Positions 15,646 to 23,886 of a stretch of DNA of 40,061 nt are shown one piece after another. A model generated the notes under the pieces. It made no database searches and was not told the DNA's origin. It worked only from the letters and a program-made list of their open reading frames with translations. The stretch is from Tagaea sp. GTDB lineage: Bacteria > Pseudomonadota > Alphaproteobacteria > CACIAM-22H2. The first letter of the stretch is position 1. Each line of letters begins with the position of its first letter. The DNA is taken from positions 1-40,061 of the forward strand of contig JAMNXK010000003.1 in the NCBI GenBank assembly GCA_023653245.1. Direction: 5' to 3'. A program made the position numbers and the translations under genes.

Positions 15646-17061
15646 TCAATCCGATCCGAGCGGAACCCGCAAACGGACGACCGTCCCGCCATCGCGGCCG
15701 CGTTCGACGTGCGCGGCGCCGTCCAGGTCGCCCAGCAAGGCGACCACCGCGTCCAGGCCGAGCCGCGCGCCCGAGGCGTGCGCGCCCGCTTCGCCCACCA
15801 ACTGCCGGATGCGCGCGTCCTGCATGCCCGGCCCCTCGTCGGCGATCTCGCAGACCAGCGCGTCGTCCTCGACCCGCGCCGCGAACGTCACCTTCCCCTG
15901 CGGCGGGCTCGCCGCGCAGGCGTTGAGCAGCAGATTGAGCAAAACCTGGCGGACTCCCGTAGCGCCGAGCGCCAGTCGCTCGGGAAGCTCCACGCGCCAA
16001 TCCAAACGCAACGCCCGCTTCGCCGCCGCGGGCGCGAGCAAGAGCCGCAGATCCTCGAAGTCGGCCGGGGTCAGACGCCGCTCGTCTTCGGGGCGGTGCA
16101 AGTTGAGAATACGCGCGACGATCGCGTCGATCGTCTCAATCCCGCGGGCCAGAAAGTCCAGCGACTCGGTGCGCGCTTCCGGCTTATCCCCGAATTTTCG
16201 CAGCGTTGCCACGGCGGTCGCCAGCCCGCCCAGCGGATTCCGGACCTCGTGAGCCATCGTCGCCGCCAGACGGCCCAAGGCGGCGGTTTGCGTGCGCCGG
16301 GCGATTTCCTCGCGCAGGCTTTCGCGTTCGACCATCGCGTCGACCATTTCGTTGTAGGCGGCGAGAATCGGGGCGGTACGGCGGTCGGCCCGCGCCACGG
16401 CCGCCGACGACAACCGGGCCGTGGCACCCCGGCCCGCCGCCTGGATCAGCGCGAGCAGCCCGTCGGTGGTCCGATTGATCCGGCGCAAGATGAGATAGGC
16501 CAGCAACGCGCAAGCGGCGGCGACGAGCAGGTCGAACGCCACGATGCCCCAGAAAAGCCGCCGGCGCGCGTCCAGGATCGGTGCGATATCGAGCGCGGCA
16601 ACCAGGACGTAACCCGGATCGCCCCCGAGCGGCCGAGAGGCCCAAAGAGTGCCCACACCTTGATCGACGGCGATCGGCCGGCCGATCTTTTTGAAATCTT
16701 CAATCGGCGCCGCGCCGCGTTCGATGGCCGCGCGCGCCAGCGACCGGCCCGCGCGATCGAGAACGTGAAGCGTGACCTCCCGCACGCCCTCTTGTGCGTC
16801 GAAGGCCGCGTGGAATCGGCGCTCGACCGCCGCCCAGTCGCCGCGACCCGCATCGTCGCCGATGGACGCGGCCAAACCGTCGAGATAGACGCGCGCGAGG
16901 CGCTCGGTCTGGCGGTCGGCCTCGCGGTTCTCGACGGTCAACGCGATCTGCGTGGTGCCGATCGCCGCCGCGAATACGATCAACCCCGCCAAAAGCGGCA
17001 GTCTGACCGCGACGGGCAGGAGTTCGAGAGCGTTTCTGGCGTTCACGGCCGCCGTCGTCAT
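15646..17061 (-). CDS. Membrane sensor histidine kinase partner of the NtrC-type regulator
   Basis: 471 residues. One membrane helix at about 20-42, a periplasmic sensor region of ~125 residues (about 45-168; no recognised domain), a second helix at about 170-192, a HAMP-like linker, then the dimerisation/phospho-acceptor helix with His271 (ATMAHEVRNPLGGL). The ATP-binding domain follows (QVLLNLLLNACAASPPQGKV with the N box, CEIADEGPGM as G1, then a short ATP lid and GGTVVRLRVP). The layout matches NtrB/AtoS/ZraS-type kinases. The ligand is unknown. Its gene precedes the NtrC-type regulator by 2 nt. Confidence 0.93.
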   Translation of the reverse strand: MTTAAVNARNALELLPVAVRLPLLAGLIVFAAAIGTTQIALTVENREADRQTERLARVYLDGLAASIGDDAGRGDWAAVERRFHAAFDAQEGVREVTLHVLDRAGRSLARAAIERGAAPIEDFKKIGRPIAVDQGVGTLWASRPLGGDPGYVLVAALDIAPILDARRRLFWGIVAFDLLVAAACALLAYLILRRINRTTDGLLALIQAAGRGATARLSSAAVARADRRTAPILAAYNEMVDAMVERESLREEIARRTQTAALGRLAATMAHEVRNPLGGLATAVATLRKFGDKPEARTESLDFLARGIETIDAIVARILNLHRPEDERRLTPADFEDLRLLLAPAAAKRALRLDWRVELPERLALGATGVRQVLLNLLLNACAASPPQGKVTFAARVEDDALVCEIADEGPGMQDARIRQLVGEAGAHASGARLGLDAVVALLGDLDGAAHVERGRDGGTVVRLRVPLGSD

Positions 17062-17092
17062 GAAGACAAGTTGGAACGCCTAGCCTCCGCAA

Positions 17093-18403
17093 TCAAGGGA
17101 GTAGAACGAGGGCGCAACGCGCAGCCGCGAACTCGTGCGCGTCGAGCCGGAATGCGTCGAAGATCCCGCGCGCGCCGCTCAAGCGGGTCAGGACGGCCGC
17201 GTCCGCCGAGCCGATGCGGACTTCGATCTCTTCGCGCTCCGCGTCCGGGACGATCGGCTCCGCTTGCTTGGCCGCGTAGCCGTGGGCGCGAAGCAGCTCG
17301 GTCTGCCTTCCCACCGACACGGCGAGTTCGTCGGAGGGCGCGCCGACGGGCACCACCTGGATCGACGCTTCGCGCCACATGCCAGTTCTGATTAGCGCCT
17401 GCGACGCCCGGCCGCCGGCGTCCGCCGCGTCCACGAGCACGACCACGCGACGCACGTTCTCCGGCGCGCGCGCGACGCGCAAGACCGGTCCTACGCCCAT
17501 GAGCGAGAATTGCGCGGCAAGCTCGGCGTCATCGTCGGCCTTTCCGCCCACATGATCGACCGACGCGGGAACCACCACAAGATCGTTTCCGGTGGCGTGC
17601 GCGCTCAAGGCGCGCAGGTCGCCCTCGGCGTGGCGCAGCGCCGCCGATACGCGATGTCCCCGCGAAATCCGCTCGAACTCGGCGAGCGCCTGCGCCGACC
17701 GCTCGCGATGCGCTTGACGCTGGCGGTCGCCCAGCCATTTCGACCATGCCAGCCCGCCAATCGGCACCATTTCGTTGCGTGTGCCGGCTGAGGGATCGAT
17801 CGCCGAGATCCCCATGAGTTTGGCGCCGTTGCCGCCCGCAAGCCGGAGTGCGACGTCGATCGCGGCCGCCTGACCGTCGCCGCCGACAAGCCAAGCGGTA
17901 ATCGCACGCAAGGGGGACGCGGAGGGATACGCCGCCGCCGAGGGCAGCGGGTAGGATTCGAGGGCGCTCATGGCATGCACTCCGATGGAGGTTCGGGGAT
18001 GGGTGGGGTCTTGATGATCTGAACCGCGCGGGCGCGCGGTGCGCCCGGGCGAGATGTCGAAGACGTTGCGCGGCAGCGCGCCCGAGAGCGCGTCGGCCAC
18101 CGTCTCCGGCGCGATGGGGGCGCCGGAGACGTAGGCCGCGCGGCCGAGCGCGTGGGAAGCGATCGGCGACGTGACGAGGAGGAACAACACGCATGCGACG
18201 CCGATCGCCCACCCGGCCGGTTCGCCCAAGGCCAGTGCCGCGCCGAGGACGACGAGCCCCGAGCCGACGACGCCGGCTTTGGTGGCCGCGTGCATGCGCA
18301 TGAAAGGATCGCCGAGGCGCACCAGACCGAGCGCCGCCACGCCCACGACGAAGCTGCCGGCGAGGATCGCGCCGCCCGCGACGATGTCGATGACGGCGAT
18401 CAT
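17093..18403 (-). CDS. mnhG: MnhG antiporter subunit reading in frame into a universal stress protein
   Basis: A single open frame of 436 codons. Residues 1 to about 110 are Mrp/Mnh subunit G: three membrane helices with LVRLGDPFMRMHAATKAGVV and VLFLLVTSPIASHALGRAAY. A polar linker (about 115-144) leads without a stop into a 292-residue UspA-type part (MSALESYPLP...; GDGQAAAIDVALRLAGGNGA, NDLVVVPASVD, VVVLVDAADAGG) that resembles tandem Usp halves. Either a cytoplasmic stress-protein domain is fused to the antiporter, or the second part is translated from the internal ATG at 17971. mnhG starts with an ATGA overlap on mnhF. Separate mnhG (~110-130 residues) is the norm, so this fusion is unusual. 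Confidence 0.8.
   Translation of the reverse strand: MIAVIDIVAGGAILAGSFVVGVAALGLVRLGDPFMRMHAATKAGVVGSGLVVLGAALALGEPAGWAIGVACVLFLLVTSPIASHALGRAAYVSGAPIAPETVADALSGALPRNVFDISPGRTARPRGSDHQDPTHPRTSIGVHAMSALESYPLPSAAAYPSASPLRAITAWLVGGDGQAAAIDVALRLAGGNGAKLMGISAIDPSAGTRNEMVPIGGLAWSKWLGDRQRQAHRERSAQALAEFERISRGHRVSAALRHAEGDLRALSAHATGNDLVVVPASVDHVGGKADDDAELAAQFSLMGVGPVLRVARAPENVRRVVVLVDAADAGGRASQALIRTGMWREASIQVVPVGAPSDELAVSVGRQTELLRAHGYAAKQAEPIVPDAEREEIEVRIGSADAAVLTRLSGARGIFDAFRLDAHEFAAARCALVLLP
17969..17983 (-). promoter_or_regulatory. Possible internal translation start for the universal stress protein part
   Basis: GGAG (17980-17983 on the minus strand) lies 8 nt before an in-frame ATG at 17971-17969. 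If used, it would release a separate 292-residue Usp-type protein in addition to, or instead of, the MnhG fusion. The spacing is acceptable but the context is not decisive. Confidence 0.4.
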
Positions 18404-18687
18404 TCGCCCGCACTCCGCCGAAGGCTCGCGCGTTCGAGCAGCGCGCCGAACGACACCGCCGCCAAGAAGCCGATCAACGCGATGCCGAAGGCGACGTCGA
18501 GATAGGCGCGCGCGCCGGCGATCACGGCGATCAACGCCGCGAGACAGATCGCGAGCAGCCCGAGCATGTCGGTGGCGATCACCCGGTCGGCGGTCGACGG
18601 CCCATGAATGAGGCGCCACGCGACCGCACCGGTCGCCAGACCGAGCGCGCACAACCCCGCAAATGCCGCGAAATCGAGGAACGTCAT
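18400..18687 (-). CDS. mnhF: Na+/H+ antiporter Mrp/Mnh subunit F
   Basis: 95 residues with three membrane helices, the usual size. The conserved first loop WRLIHGPSTADRVIATDML matches the R-x-x-x-GPT-x-x-DR-x-x-x-D signature of MrpF. It is a small integral-membrane subunit of the multi-subunit Na+/H+ antiporter. The start overlaps the mnhE stop and the stop overlaps the mnhG start (ATGA), which implies strict stoichiometric coupling. Confidence 0.95.
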   Translation of the reverse strand: MTFLDFAAFAGLCALGLATGAVAWRLIHGPSTADRVIATDMLGLLAICLAALIAVIAGARAYLDVAFGIALIGFLAAVSFGALLERASLRRSAGE

Positions 18688-19022
18688 GGCAGCACCTTCC
18701 TGACTTGGGATTCCAGCGAAGCCTTCATCGCGGCCACCGCCGCTTCGCGATCGGGCGCGTCGATGGCGTGGACGTAGAGGGTCTTGCCGTCGGCCGAGAT
18801 GTCGATGCTCGTGGTTCCCGGCGTAAGCGTGACCATGTCGGCGAACAGCACGGCGCCCGCGGGCGAACGAACGTCCAGCGGCACCGCCAAGATGGCCGGC
18901 CGCAACCGGTCCATCGGGCCCAGCACGGCGCGCAACGTCGCCAAGGTCGACTTGACGAGTTCGACAAGAAAAGTCGCCGCCACGCCCATCCAGGCGAGCG
19001 CCAATCTCGAAAAGTCCTTCAT
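18684..19022 (-). CDS. mnhE: Na+/H+ antiporter Mrp/Mnh subunit E, short form
   Basis: 112 residues, against about 160 in typical MrpE. The conserved C-terminal cytoplasmic part is present (LRPAILAVPLDVRSPAGAVL, MVTLTPGTTSIDISADGKTL, YVHAIDAP), together with one membrane helix (about 8-25). The usual two N-terminal helices are missing. The ATG is fixed by an ATGA overlap with mnhD, and no membrane-type sequence lies upstream in this frame, so the truncation looks real rather than a start miscall. Whether such a short MnhE still assembles in the complex is unknown. Confidence 0.9.
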   Translation of the reverse strand: MKDFSRLALAWMGVAATFLVELVKSTLATLRAVLGPMDRLRPAILAVPLDVRSPAGAVLFADMVTLTPGTTSIDISADGKTLYVHAIDAPDREAAVAAMKASLESQVRKVLP

Positions 19023-20530
19023 CGGATCGCCTCCGCCACCGCGCTGGCGCCGCCGAGTACGGCGGCGATATATGCGTCGCGATCCAGCAGCCCTTGCGCG
19101 GCCGTGTTCGCGAGCGCCGCGAAAGGTTCGACCCAAAGGCCGATCGTCAACGTCACCGCCGACAGCCCGGTGATGGGCACGTAAAACGCGAGCCGCTCGC
19201 GGACCGTCCAGGCGTGGGCTGACGCGCCCTCGGGTGCGGCCTTCCAGAACGCTTCGTTCCAGATTTTGATCATCGAATAGAGCGTGAGGACGCCCACGAG
19301 CAGCGCCGTTCCGGCAAGAAAGAACGCTTCCGCCTCGAATCCGGAACGGACCACCGCGAACTTCCCCCAGAAGCCGGACAGAGGCGGCAGTCCGGCGAGC
19401 GACATCGCGGGTACCAGGAAGAGCAATGCGAGGAACGGCGCGCGGGCCCACAAGCCGCCGCAGCGCGCCAACGCGAACGAACCGGTCGAGCGGCGGATCG
19501 CGCCCGCGACCAGGAACAGGTTCGCCTTCACGACGATATGGTGGACGACGTAGAGGATCGCGGCGGCCAGGGCCGCTTGCGTCATCAGCGCCACGCCGAC
19601 GATCATGTAGCCGATCTGGCTGACGATGTGGAACGACAGGATGCGCCGGATGTCGTAATGCGTGGCGGCACCGAACACGCCCGTGACCATCGTGGCGGCG
19701 GCCACGACGCCGAAGATCGGACCAAAGAACGCCGCGTCGTGCCCGAACACGAGGGTGAACACGCGCAAGATGGCGTAAACGCCGACCTTGGTCAGGAGCG
19801 CGGCGAAGATCGCCGCCACTGGCATCGACGCCGTGTGGTAGGCGGCGGGCAGCCAGTTGAACAGCGGAAAGACCGCCGCCTTGGCGCCGAACGCCACCAG
19901 CAGCATGACGCCGATCGCGGCGAGCAGCCCCTGGTTCTCGGCCGCCGGTGCCACGCGCGCGAGGTCGGCGAAGTTCAGCGTCCCGAGCTGCCCGTACAAA
20001 AGCCCCACGGCGAGCAGGAAGATCGTGGTACCGATCAGGTTCAGGACGACGTAGCGGATCCCGCCGTCGATCTGCTCGCGCGTGCGGTCGAGGACCAAAA
20101 GCCCGAACGAGGCGATCAGCATCACCTCGAACCAGACATAGAGATTGAAGATGTCGCCGGCGCAGAACGCGCCGCAGACGCCGAACATCAGGGCGTGGAA
20201 CAAGGGCTGGAAGCCCGCGCGGTCGCGCACGCCCGATCCGGGCCCCAGGGCGTAGATCGCCACCGCCAGCGCCATCAGCCCGGCGATCGAAATCATGATC
20301 GCCGAGAACAGGTCGATCACGATCGCGATGCCGAACGGCGCGGGCCAGCCGCCCATCCGCGCCACGAGAATGGCGCCGCCGGCGGTTTCGACCGTCAAGC
20401 CGAGGCCGGCTCCCAGCAAAGCCGCCGAGGCGAGAACGCCGATCCAGCGCTGGGCGCGCACCGAGCCGCGCAGCAGTGCGGTCGCGATCGCCGCGAACAA
20501 AGGGATCAGGAAGGGAGCCGCGATCAGCAT
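19019..20530 (-). CDS. mnhD: Na+/H+ antiporter Mrp/Mnh subunit D
   Basis: 503 residues with about 14 membrane helices, homologous to the NuoM/NuoN proton-pumping subunits of complex I. Characteristic stretches are YVWFEVMLIASFGLLVLDRT (with the key Glu of the antiporter-like fold), PLFNWLPAAYHTASMPVAAI (the conserved KxPxxxWLPxAH-type loop) and MSLAGLPPLSGFWGKFAV. With MnhA it is thought to form the ion-translocating core. It starts 4 nt after the mnhC stop and overlaps mnhE. Confidence 0.96.
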   Translation of the reverse strand: MLIAAPFLIPLFAAIATALLRGSVRAQRWIGVLASAALLGAGLGLTVETAGGAILVARMGGWPAPFGIAIVIDLFSAIMISIAGLMALAVAIYALGPGSGVRDRAGFQPLFHALMFGVCGAFCAGDIFNLYVWFEVMLIASFGLLVLDRTREQIDGGIRYVVLNLIGTTIFLLAVGLLYGQLGTLNFADLARVAPAAENQGLLAAIGVMLLVAFGAKAAVFPLFNWLPAAYHTASMPVAAIFAALLTKVGVYAILRVFTLVFGHDAAFFGPIFGVVAAATMVTGVFGAATHYDIRRILSFHIVSQIGYMIVGVALMTQAALAAAILYVVHHIVVKANLFLVAGAIRRSTGSFALARCGGLWARAPFLALLFLVPAMSLAGLPPLSGFWGKFAVVRSGFEAEAFFLAGTALLVGVLTLYSMIKIWNEAFWKAAPEGASAHAWTVRERLAFYVPITGLSAVTLTIGLWVEPFAALANTAAQGLLDRDAYIAAVLGGASAVAEAIR

Positions 20531-20534
20531 GAGC

Positions 20535-20942
20535 CTATGCCGCCTTCTTGCGCGGCGTTTCGGGCGCCGTACCGGCGGCGCGCGCGACCGCGTCGGCCGG
20601 TTCGGCCTCCCGCATGGCTTCGTTGTCGATCTCCGAGAAGGCGGCGTATCCGCGCACGATCAACATGAGGGCGAAGACGGCAAGCCCGAAGCCGATCACG
20701 ATGGCGGTGAGAATCAGCGCCTGCGGCAAAGGGTTCGCCGCGTCCGCGGCCAGCGCCGCGGCGCCCGGCGTCACGATGGGCTGCACCATCGAGCCGATCC
20801 GGCCCGACGCGAAGATCGCGAGGTTGGCCGCCGAGCCGAACAGCACGAAGCCGATCAGCACCCGCGCCAGATCGCGCGCGAGGAACATGTAGACGGCGAC
20901 CCCACTCAAAGCGCCGATCGACAGGGCGAACACGGTTTCCAT
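20535..20942 (-). CDS. mnhC: Na+/H+ antiporter Mrp/Mnh subunit C (NuoK-like)
   Basis: 135 residues; three helices as in NuoK-type subunits, with VYMFLARDLARVLIGFVLFG, NLAIFASGR and DAANPLPQALILTAIVIGFG. The C-terminal 30-35 residues form a polar, charged extension ending in RKKAA. The ATG at 20942 shares one base with the mnhB stop (TGATG), so translation is coupled. Confidence 0.95.
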   Translation of the reverse strand: METVFALSIGALSGVAVYMFLARDLARVLIGFVLFGSAANLAIFASGRIGSMVQPIVTPGAAALAADAANPLPQALILTAIVIGFGLAVFALMLIVRGYAAFSEIDNEAMREAEPADAVARAAGTAPETPRKKAA

Positions 20943-21361
20943 CACGCGCTCTCCTCGACCAGCGCCAAGAACAGGGCGCAGACGGTGCCGAACACCGTCA
21001 CGTAGACCCCGAAGTCGAAGACGAGCGCCGTCCCGAGCGGCGGAACGACGCCGATGTCGGCGAGCCACCAGACATGCGCGAGATAGTCCCGTCCGGGCTC
21101 GAAAAAGGCGGGCAGACCGCTTCCCGCGGCGATCGCCAATCCGATCGCGCAGATCGACACCGGCGAAAGGCGGATCTTGGCGCGCGCCGCCGGCGCGCCG
21201 CGCGCGATCGCGTAGAACAGAACCCCGGCAGCCGCGAGCAATCCACCGATGAAGCCGCCGCCCGGCTCGTTGTGGCCGCGTACCACCACGTAGAGCGAAA
21301 CGGCCACGGGCAGCCACAGCAGCATCGGCGCCGACACGCGCAAGATGGTGGAAGCGTTCAT
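20942..21361 (-). CDS. mnhB: Na+/H+ antiporter Mrp/Mnh subunit B
   Basis: 139 residues and four helices. The MnhB signature is present: YVVVRGHNEPGGGFIGGLLA, the FFEPG stretch and GTALVFDFGVYVTVFGTVCA. It overlaps mnhA by 4 nt (ATGA) and mnhC by 1 nt. It is a membrane subunit of the Mrp antiporter, needed for Na+ resistance and alkaline-pH growth in characterised systems. Confidence 0.96.
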   Translation of the reverse strand: MNASTILRVSAPMLLWLPVAVSLYVVVRGHNEPGGGFIGGLLAAAGVLFYAIARGAPAARAKIRLSPVSICAIGLAIAAGSGLPAFFEPGRDYLAHVWWLADIGVVPPLGTALVFDFGVYVTVFGTVCALFLALVEESA

Positions 21362-23667
21362 CGTCCGGATCCTTCGCGCGCCGTCTTGCCGGGCCGCAGC
21401 AGCGCCACCACCGCGAAGGCGGCGATGGCCAGGACCGCGATCTCGCCCAGCGTGTCGAGGGCGCGGAAGTCCACCAGAATGACGTTCACGACGTTGCGCC
21501 CGTGGCCTTCGGGCACGGCGTTCGTGCCGAACCATTGCGCCAGCGTGGGGTCGAACGGGCCCGCGAGCACGGCGCCGAGAGTCGCGGCCACCGCGAGACC
21601 CACGAGAACGCCGGCGCCCGCGTCGCCGAGCTTGGCGCGCGCGGTTCGCGTATCGGGCCCGCGCAACGGGAGACGCATGAATGCCGCCGCCAGGATGGCG
21701 ACCAGCAGAGTCTCGACGGCGAACTGGGTGAAAGCCACGTCGGGCGCGCCGAACGAAAGGAAGATCAGCGCGATGGCGAAGCCGGTCAGGCCCAGCGCCA
21801 ATACGGCGGCGATGGCGGTGCGCGCGAGCGCGGCACCGATGGCGCCGGCCACGGCGGCGGCGAAGAACAAGGCGCGCGCGTCGAGCGGCGCTTCCGATTC
21901 CGGCCAAGCGAAGCCCGCGCGCCACACCAAGGTCGCCAGCGTGGCGACGGCGAAGACGAGAAAGAGGGTGCGGACGTAGCCGCGCAGCGATCCGTGCTGG
22001 ATGGCATGGGTGCAGTTCGCGGCGATGGCGATCGTCGCGGCGAGCGCGCGTTCGTATCCGGCCGCAGGACCGTAGGCGTCGATGAAGGAAGACGCGCGAA
22101 GCCGCGGAACGATGCGGTTCCACAGCAGATAGAGACCCACGCCCGTGGCCACCGTCGCCACGCTCAAGAACAGCACCAAGCCGAAGCCGTGCCACAACTT
22201 GAGCGTCACGTCGACCGGGCGGCCAAGGATCGCGGCGGCGGCCGGATCGACGAAAACATGGCCGAGCCAGGCCGGCAGCGAGCCCGCGAGCACGCCCAGT
22301 GCGGCGAGCAGGAGCGGACCCGTAAGCATCGCGGGCGCGGGATCGTGCGGAAGCTCGGGCGTCTCGGCGGCCGGACCGAAGAACAGGCGCCACGACATCA
22401 CGCCCGCGATCGCCACCGTGGCGGCGTTCACGACAAAGCCGAGGGCGAGCATGATCCCGGCCTCCGGCCCGAGCTCGAGCTTCGCCTCGTAAATCAGCTC
22501 CTTCGCGACGAAGCCCACGAACGGCGGCAGCCCCGCCATCGAGAACGCGGCGAGCGTGGCGGCGGCGGCGGTGAACGGCATGGTACGCGCGAGTCCCCGC
22601 AGTGCGCGCGCGTCGCGCGAGCCGGTTTCGTGGTCGACGATGCCCGCGACCATGAAGAGCGCCGCCTTGTAGAAGGCGTGGACGATCAGAAAAGTGACCG
22701 CCGCGACGATCGACAACTCGGGCGCGATGCCGATCAGCATGACGAGCGTGCCCAACGCCGTCACCGTCGTGTAGGCGAGCACGCGCTTGAGGTCGGTCTC
22801 GCGAAAGGCGAGCACGGCGCCGGTCAGCGCGGTAGCGATGCCAAAGCCGGCCAGCAGGTCCTGCCACAGCGCCTCGGTCTGGTAGAGCGGGTTGAGCCGG
22901 GCGAGCAGATAGACGCCGAGCTTCACCATCGTCGCCGAGTGCAGATAGGCGCTGACCGGCGTGGGGGCCGCCATCGCGTTGGGCAGCCAGAAGTGAAACG
23001 GCACTTGCGCGGACTTGGCGAAGCAGCCCGCGATAATCAGCAGCATCGCTGGGATCGCGGCGGGATGGGCGAGCACGGCTTCGCGAGCGTCGAGGATGCC
23101 CGACATGCTCGTCGTCCCCGCCGCCATCGCCGCCAGGATCAGCCCCGCGAGCAGCGCAAGCCCGCCGCCGCCCGTGACGAGAAGGGCTTGCAGCGCCGCC
23201 TTGCGCGCGCCAGGCTTCTCGTGGTCGTAGCCGACCAGGAAGAAGGACGCGAGGCTGGTGAGTTCCCAGAAAACGAACAGCACGACGACGTCGTCCGCCA
23301 TTACGGCGCCGGCCATCGCCGTCATGAACAGGAGCAGCATGACGCTCAAGCGCCGCGCGCGCGCATCGTTGCCAAGATAGGCGTGGGCGTAGAGGAAAAT
23401 CAGCGCGCCGATCCCGAAGATCAAGATGAGGAAGATCAGGGACAGACCGTCGACGCGCAGGCCACCCGCGATTCCGAGCGACGGAATCGCCCAGAACGCC
23501 CCCGTAAGTGCGCCACCGGCCGAGATCGGACCGATCGCCGTCAAACTCGCGAGCAACAGCAGGGACGCGACAGCCGCGCCGAACAGCGCCGCGAAACCGC
23601 GCGGCACGCGCGTGGCCAGCAAAGTGGCGCCCGCGCCGCCGAGAACGAGGGCCGGAAGCAGCGTCAT
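21358..23667 (-). CDS. mnhA: Na+/H+ antiporter Mrp/Mnh subunit A (with C-terminal MbhE/MnhB-like region)
   Basis: 769 residues. The first ~500 are an NuoL-like antiporter domain (DDVVVLFVFWELTSLASFFL with its conserved Glu, VPFHFWLPNAMAAPTPVSAY and MAGLPPFVGFVAKELIYEA). The last ~200 are the DUF4040-type region (GLTGFAIALIFLSFGAPDVA, FTQFAVETLLVAILAAAF) ending with an extra membrane part. The start M-TLLPALVLGGAG at 23667 lies 220 bp from the otsA stop, the only sizeable gap in this stretch, so the Mrp promoter probably lies there. It is the first gene of the complete A-B-C-D-E-F-G operon, which exchanges cytoplasmic Na+ for external H+. Confidence 0.96.
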   Translation of the reverse strand: MTLLPALVLGGAGATLLATRVPRGFAALFGAAVASLLLLASLTAIGPISAGGALTGAFWAIPSLGIAGGLRVDGLSLIFLILIFGIGALIFLYAHAYLGNDARARRLSVMLLLFMTAMAGAVMADDVVVLFVFWELTSLASFFLVGYDHEKPGARKAALQALLVTGGGGLALLAGLILAAMAAGTTSMSGILDAREAVLAHPAAIPAMLLIIAGCFAKSAQVPFHFWLPNAMAAPTPVSAYLHSATMVKLGVYLLARLNPLYQTEALWQDLLAGFGIATALTGAVLAFRETDLKRVLAYTTVTALGTLVMLIGIAPELSIVAAVTFLIVHAFYKAALFMVAGIVDHETGSRDARALRGLARTMPFTAAAATLAAFSMAGLPPFVGFVAKELIYEAKLELGPEAGIMLALGFVVNAATVAIAGVMSWRLFFGPAAETPELPHDPAPAMLTGPLLLAALGVLAGSLPAWLGHVFVDPAAAAILGRPVDVTLKLWHGFGLVLFLSVATVATGVGLYLLWNRIVPRLRASSFIDAYGPAAGYERALAATIAIAANCTHAIQHGSLRGYVRTLFLVFAVATLATLVWRAGFAWPESEAPLDARALFFAAAVAGAIGAALARTAIAAVLALGLTGFAIALIFLSFGAPDVAFTQFAVETLLVAILAAAFMRLPLRGPDTRTARAKLGDAGAGVLVGLAVAATLGAVLAGPFDPTLAQWFGTNAVPEGHGRNVVNVILVDFRALDTLGEIAVLAIAAFAVVALLRPGKTAREGSGR

Positions 23668-23781
23668 GGGGCGGAGGTCCGCGAACGGTGGGCGCGAGCG
23701 AGCATGCGGTCTGCATATCAACCGCCGTGCCAACGTTCCGTGCGTTCGAAATCAAAGGCTTGCGCGGCCCGCTCGCCGCCG

Positions 23782-23833
23782 GCGTTCACCCGCGTGAACG
23801 CAGGCGTCGATGGCGTTCGCGAGCGTGAACGCC
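23782..23833. terminator. Two adjacent palindromes between otsA and mnhA
   Basis: GCGTTCAC-CCGC-GTGAACGC (23782-23801) is a perfect 8-bp stem. GGCGTTC...GAACGCC (23812-23833) is a second, near-perfect hairpin sharing the GCGTTC/GAACGC core. They lie just after the trehalose operon on the minus strand and before mnhA. They could end otsA transcription or, as two similar dyads, bind a regulator upstream of the Mrp operon. No T run follows. Confidence 0.45.
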
Positions 23834-23886
23834 GGCCCGCGTGACCCGTCGTTGCAAGGCCGCGGCGGGACCGGCTTGGCCGCGAA

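Noticed and set aside
20942..23755. A 937-codon frame ending in MnhB
   Set aside because: Only the last 139 codons are real (mnhB). The rest is the off-frame shadow of mnhA, whose own frame has all the membrane motifs.
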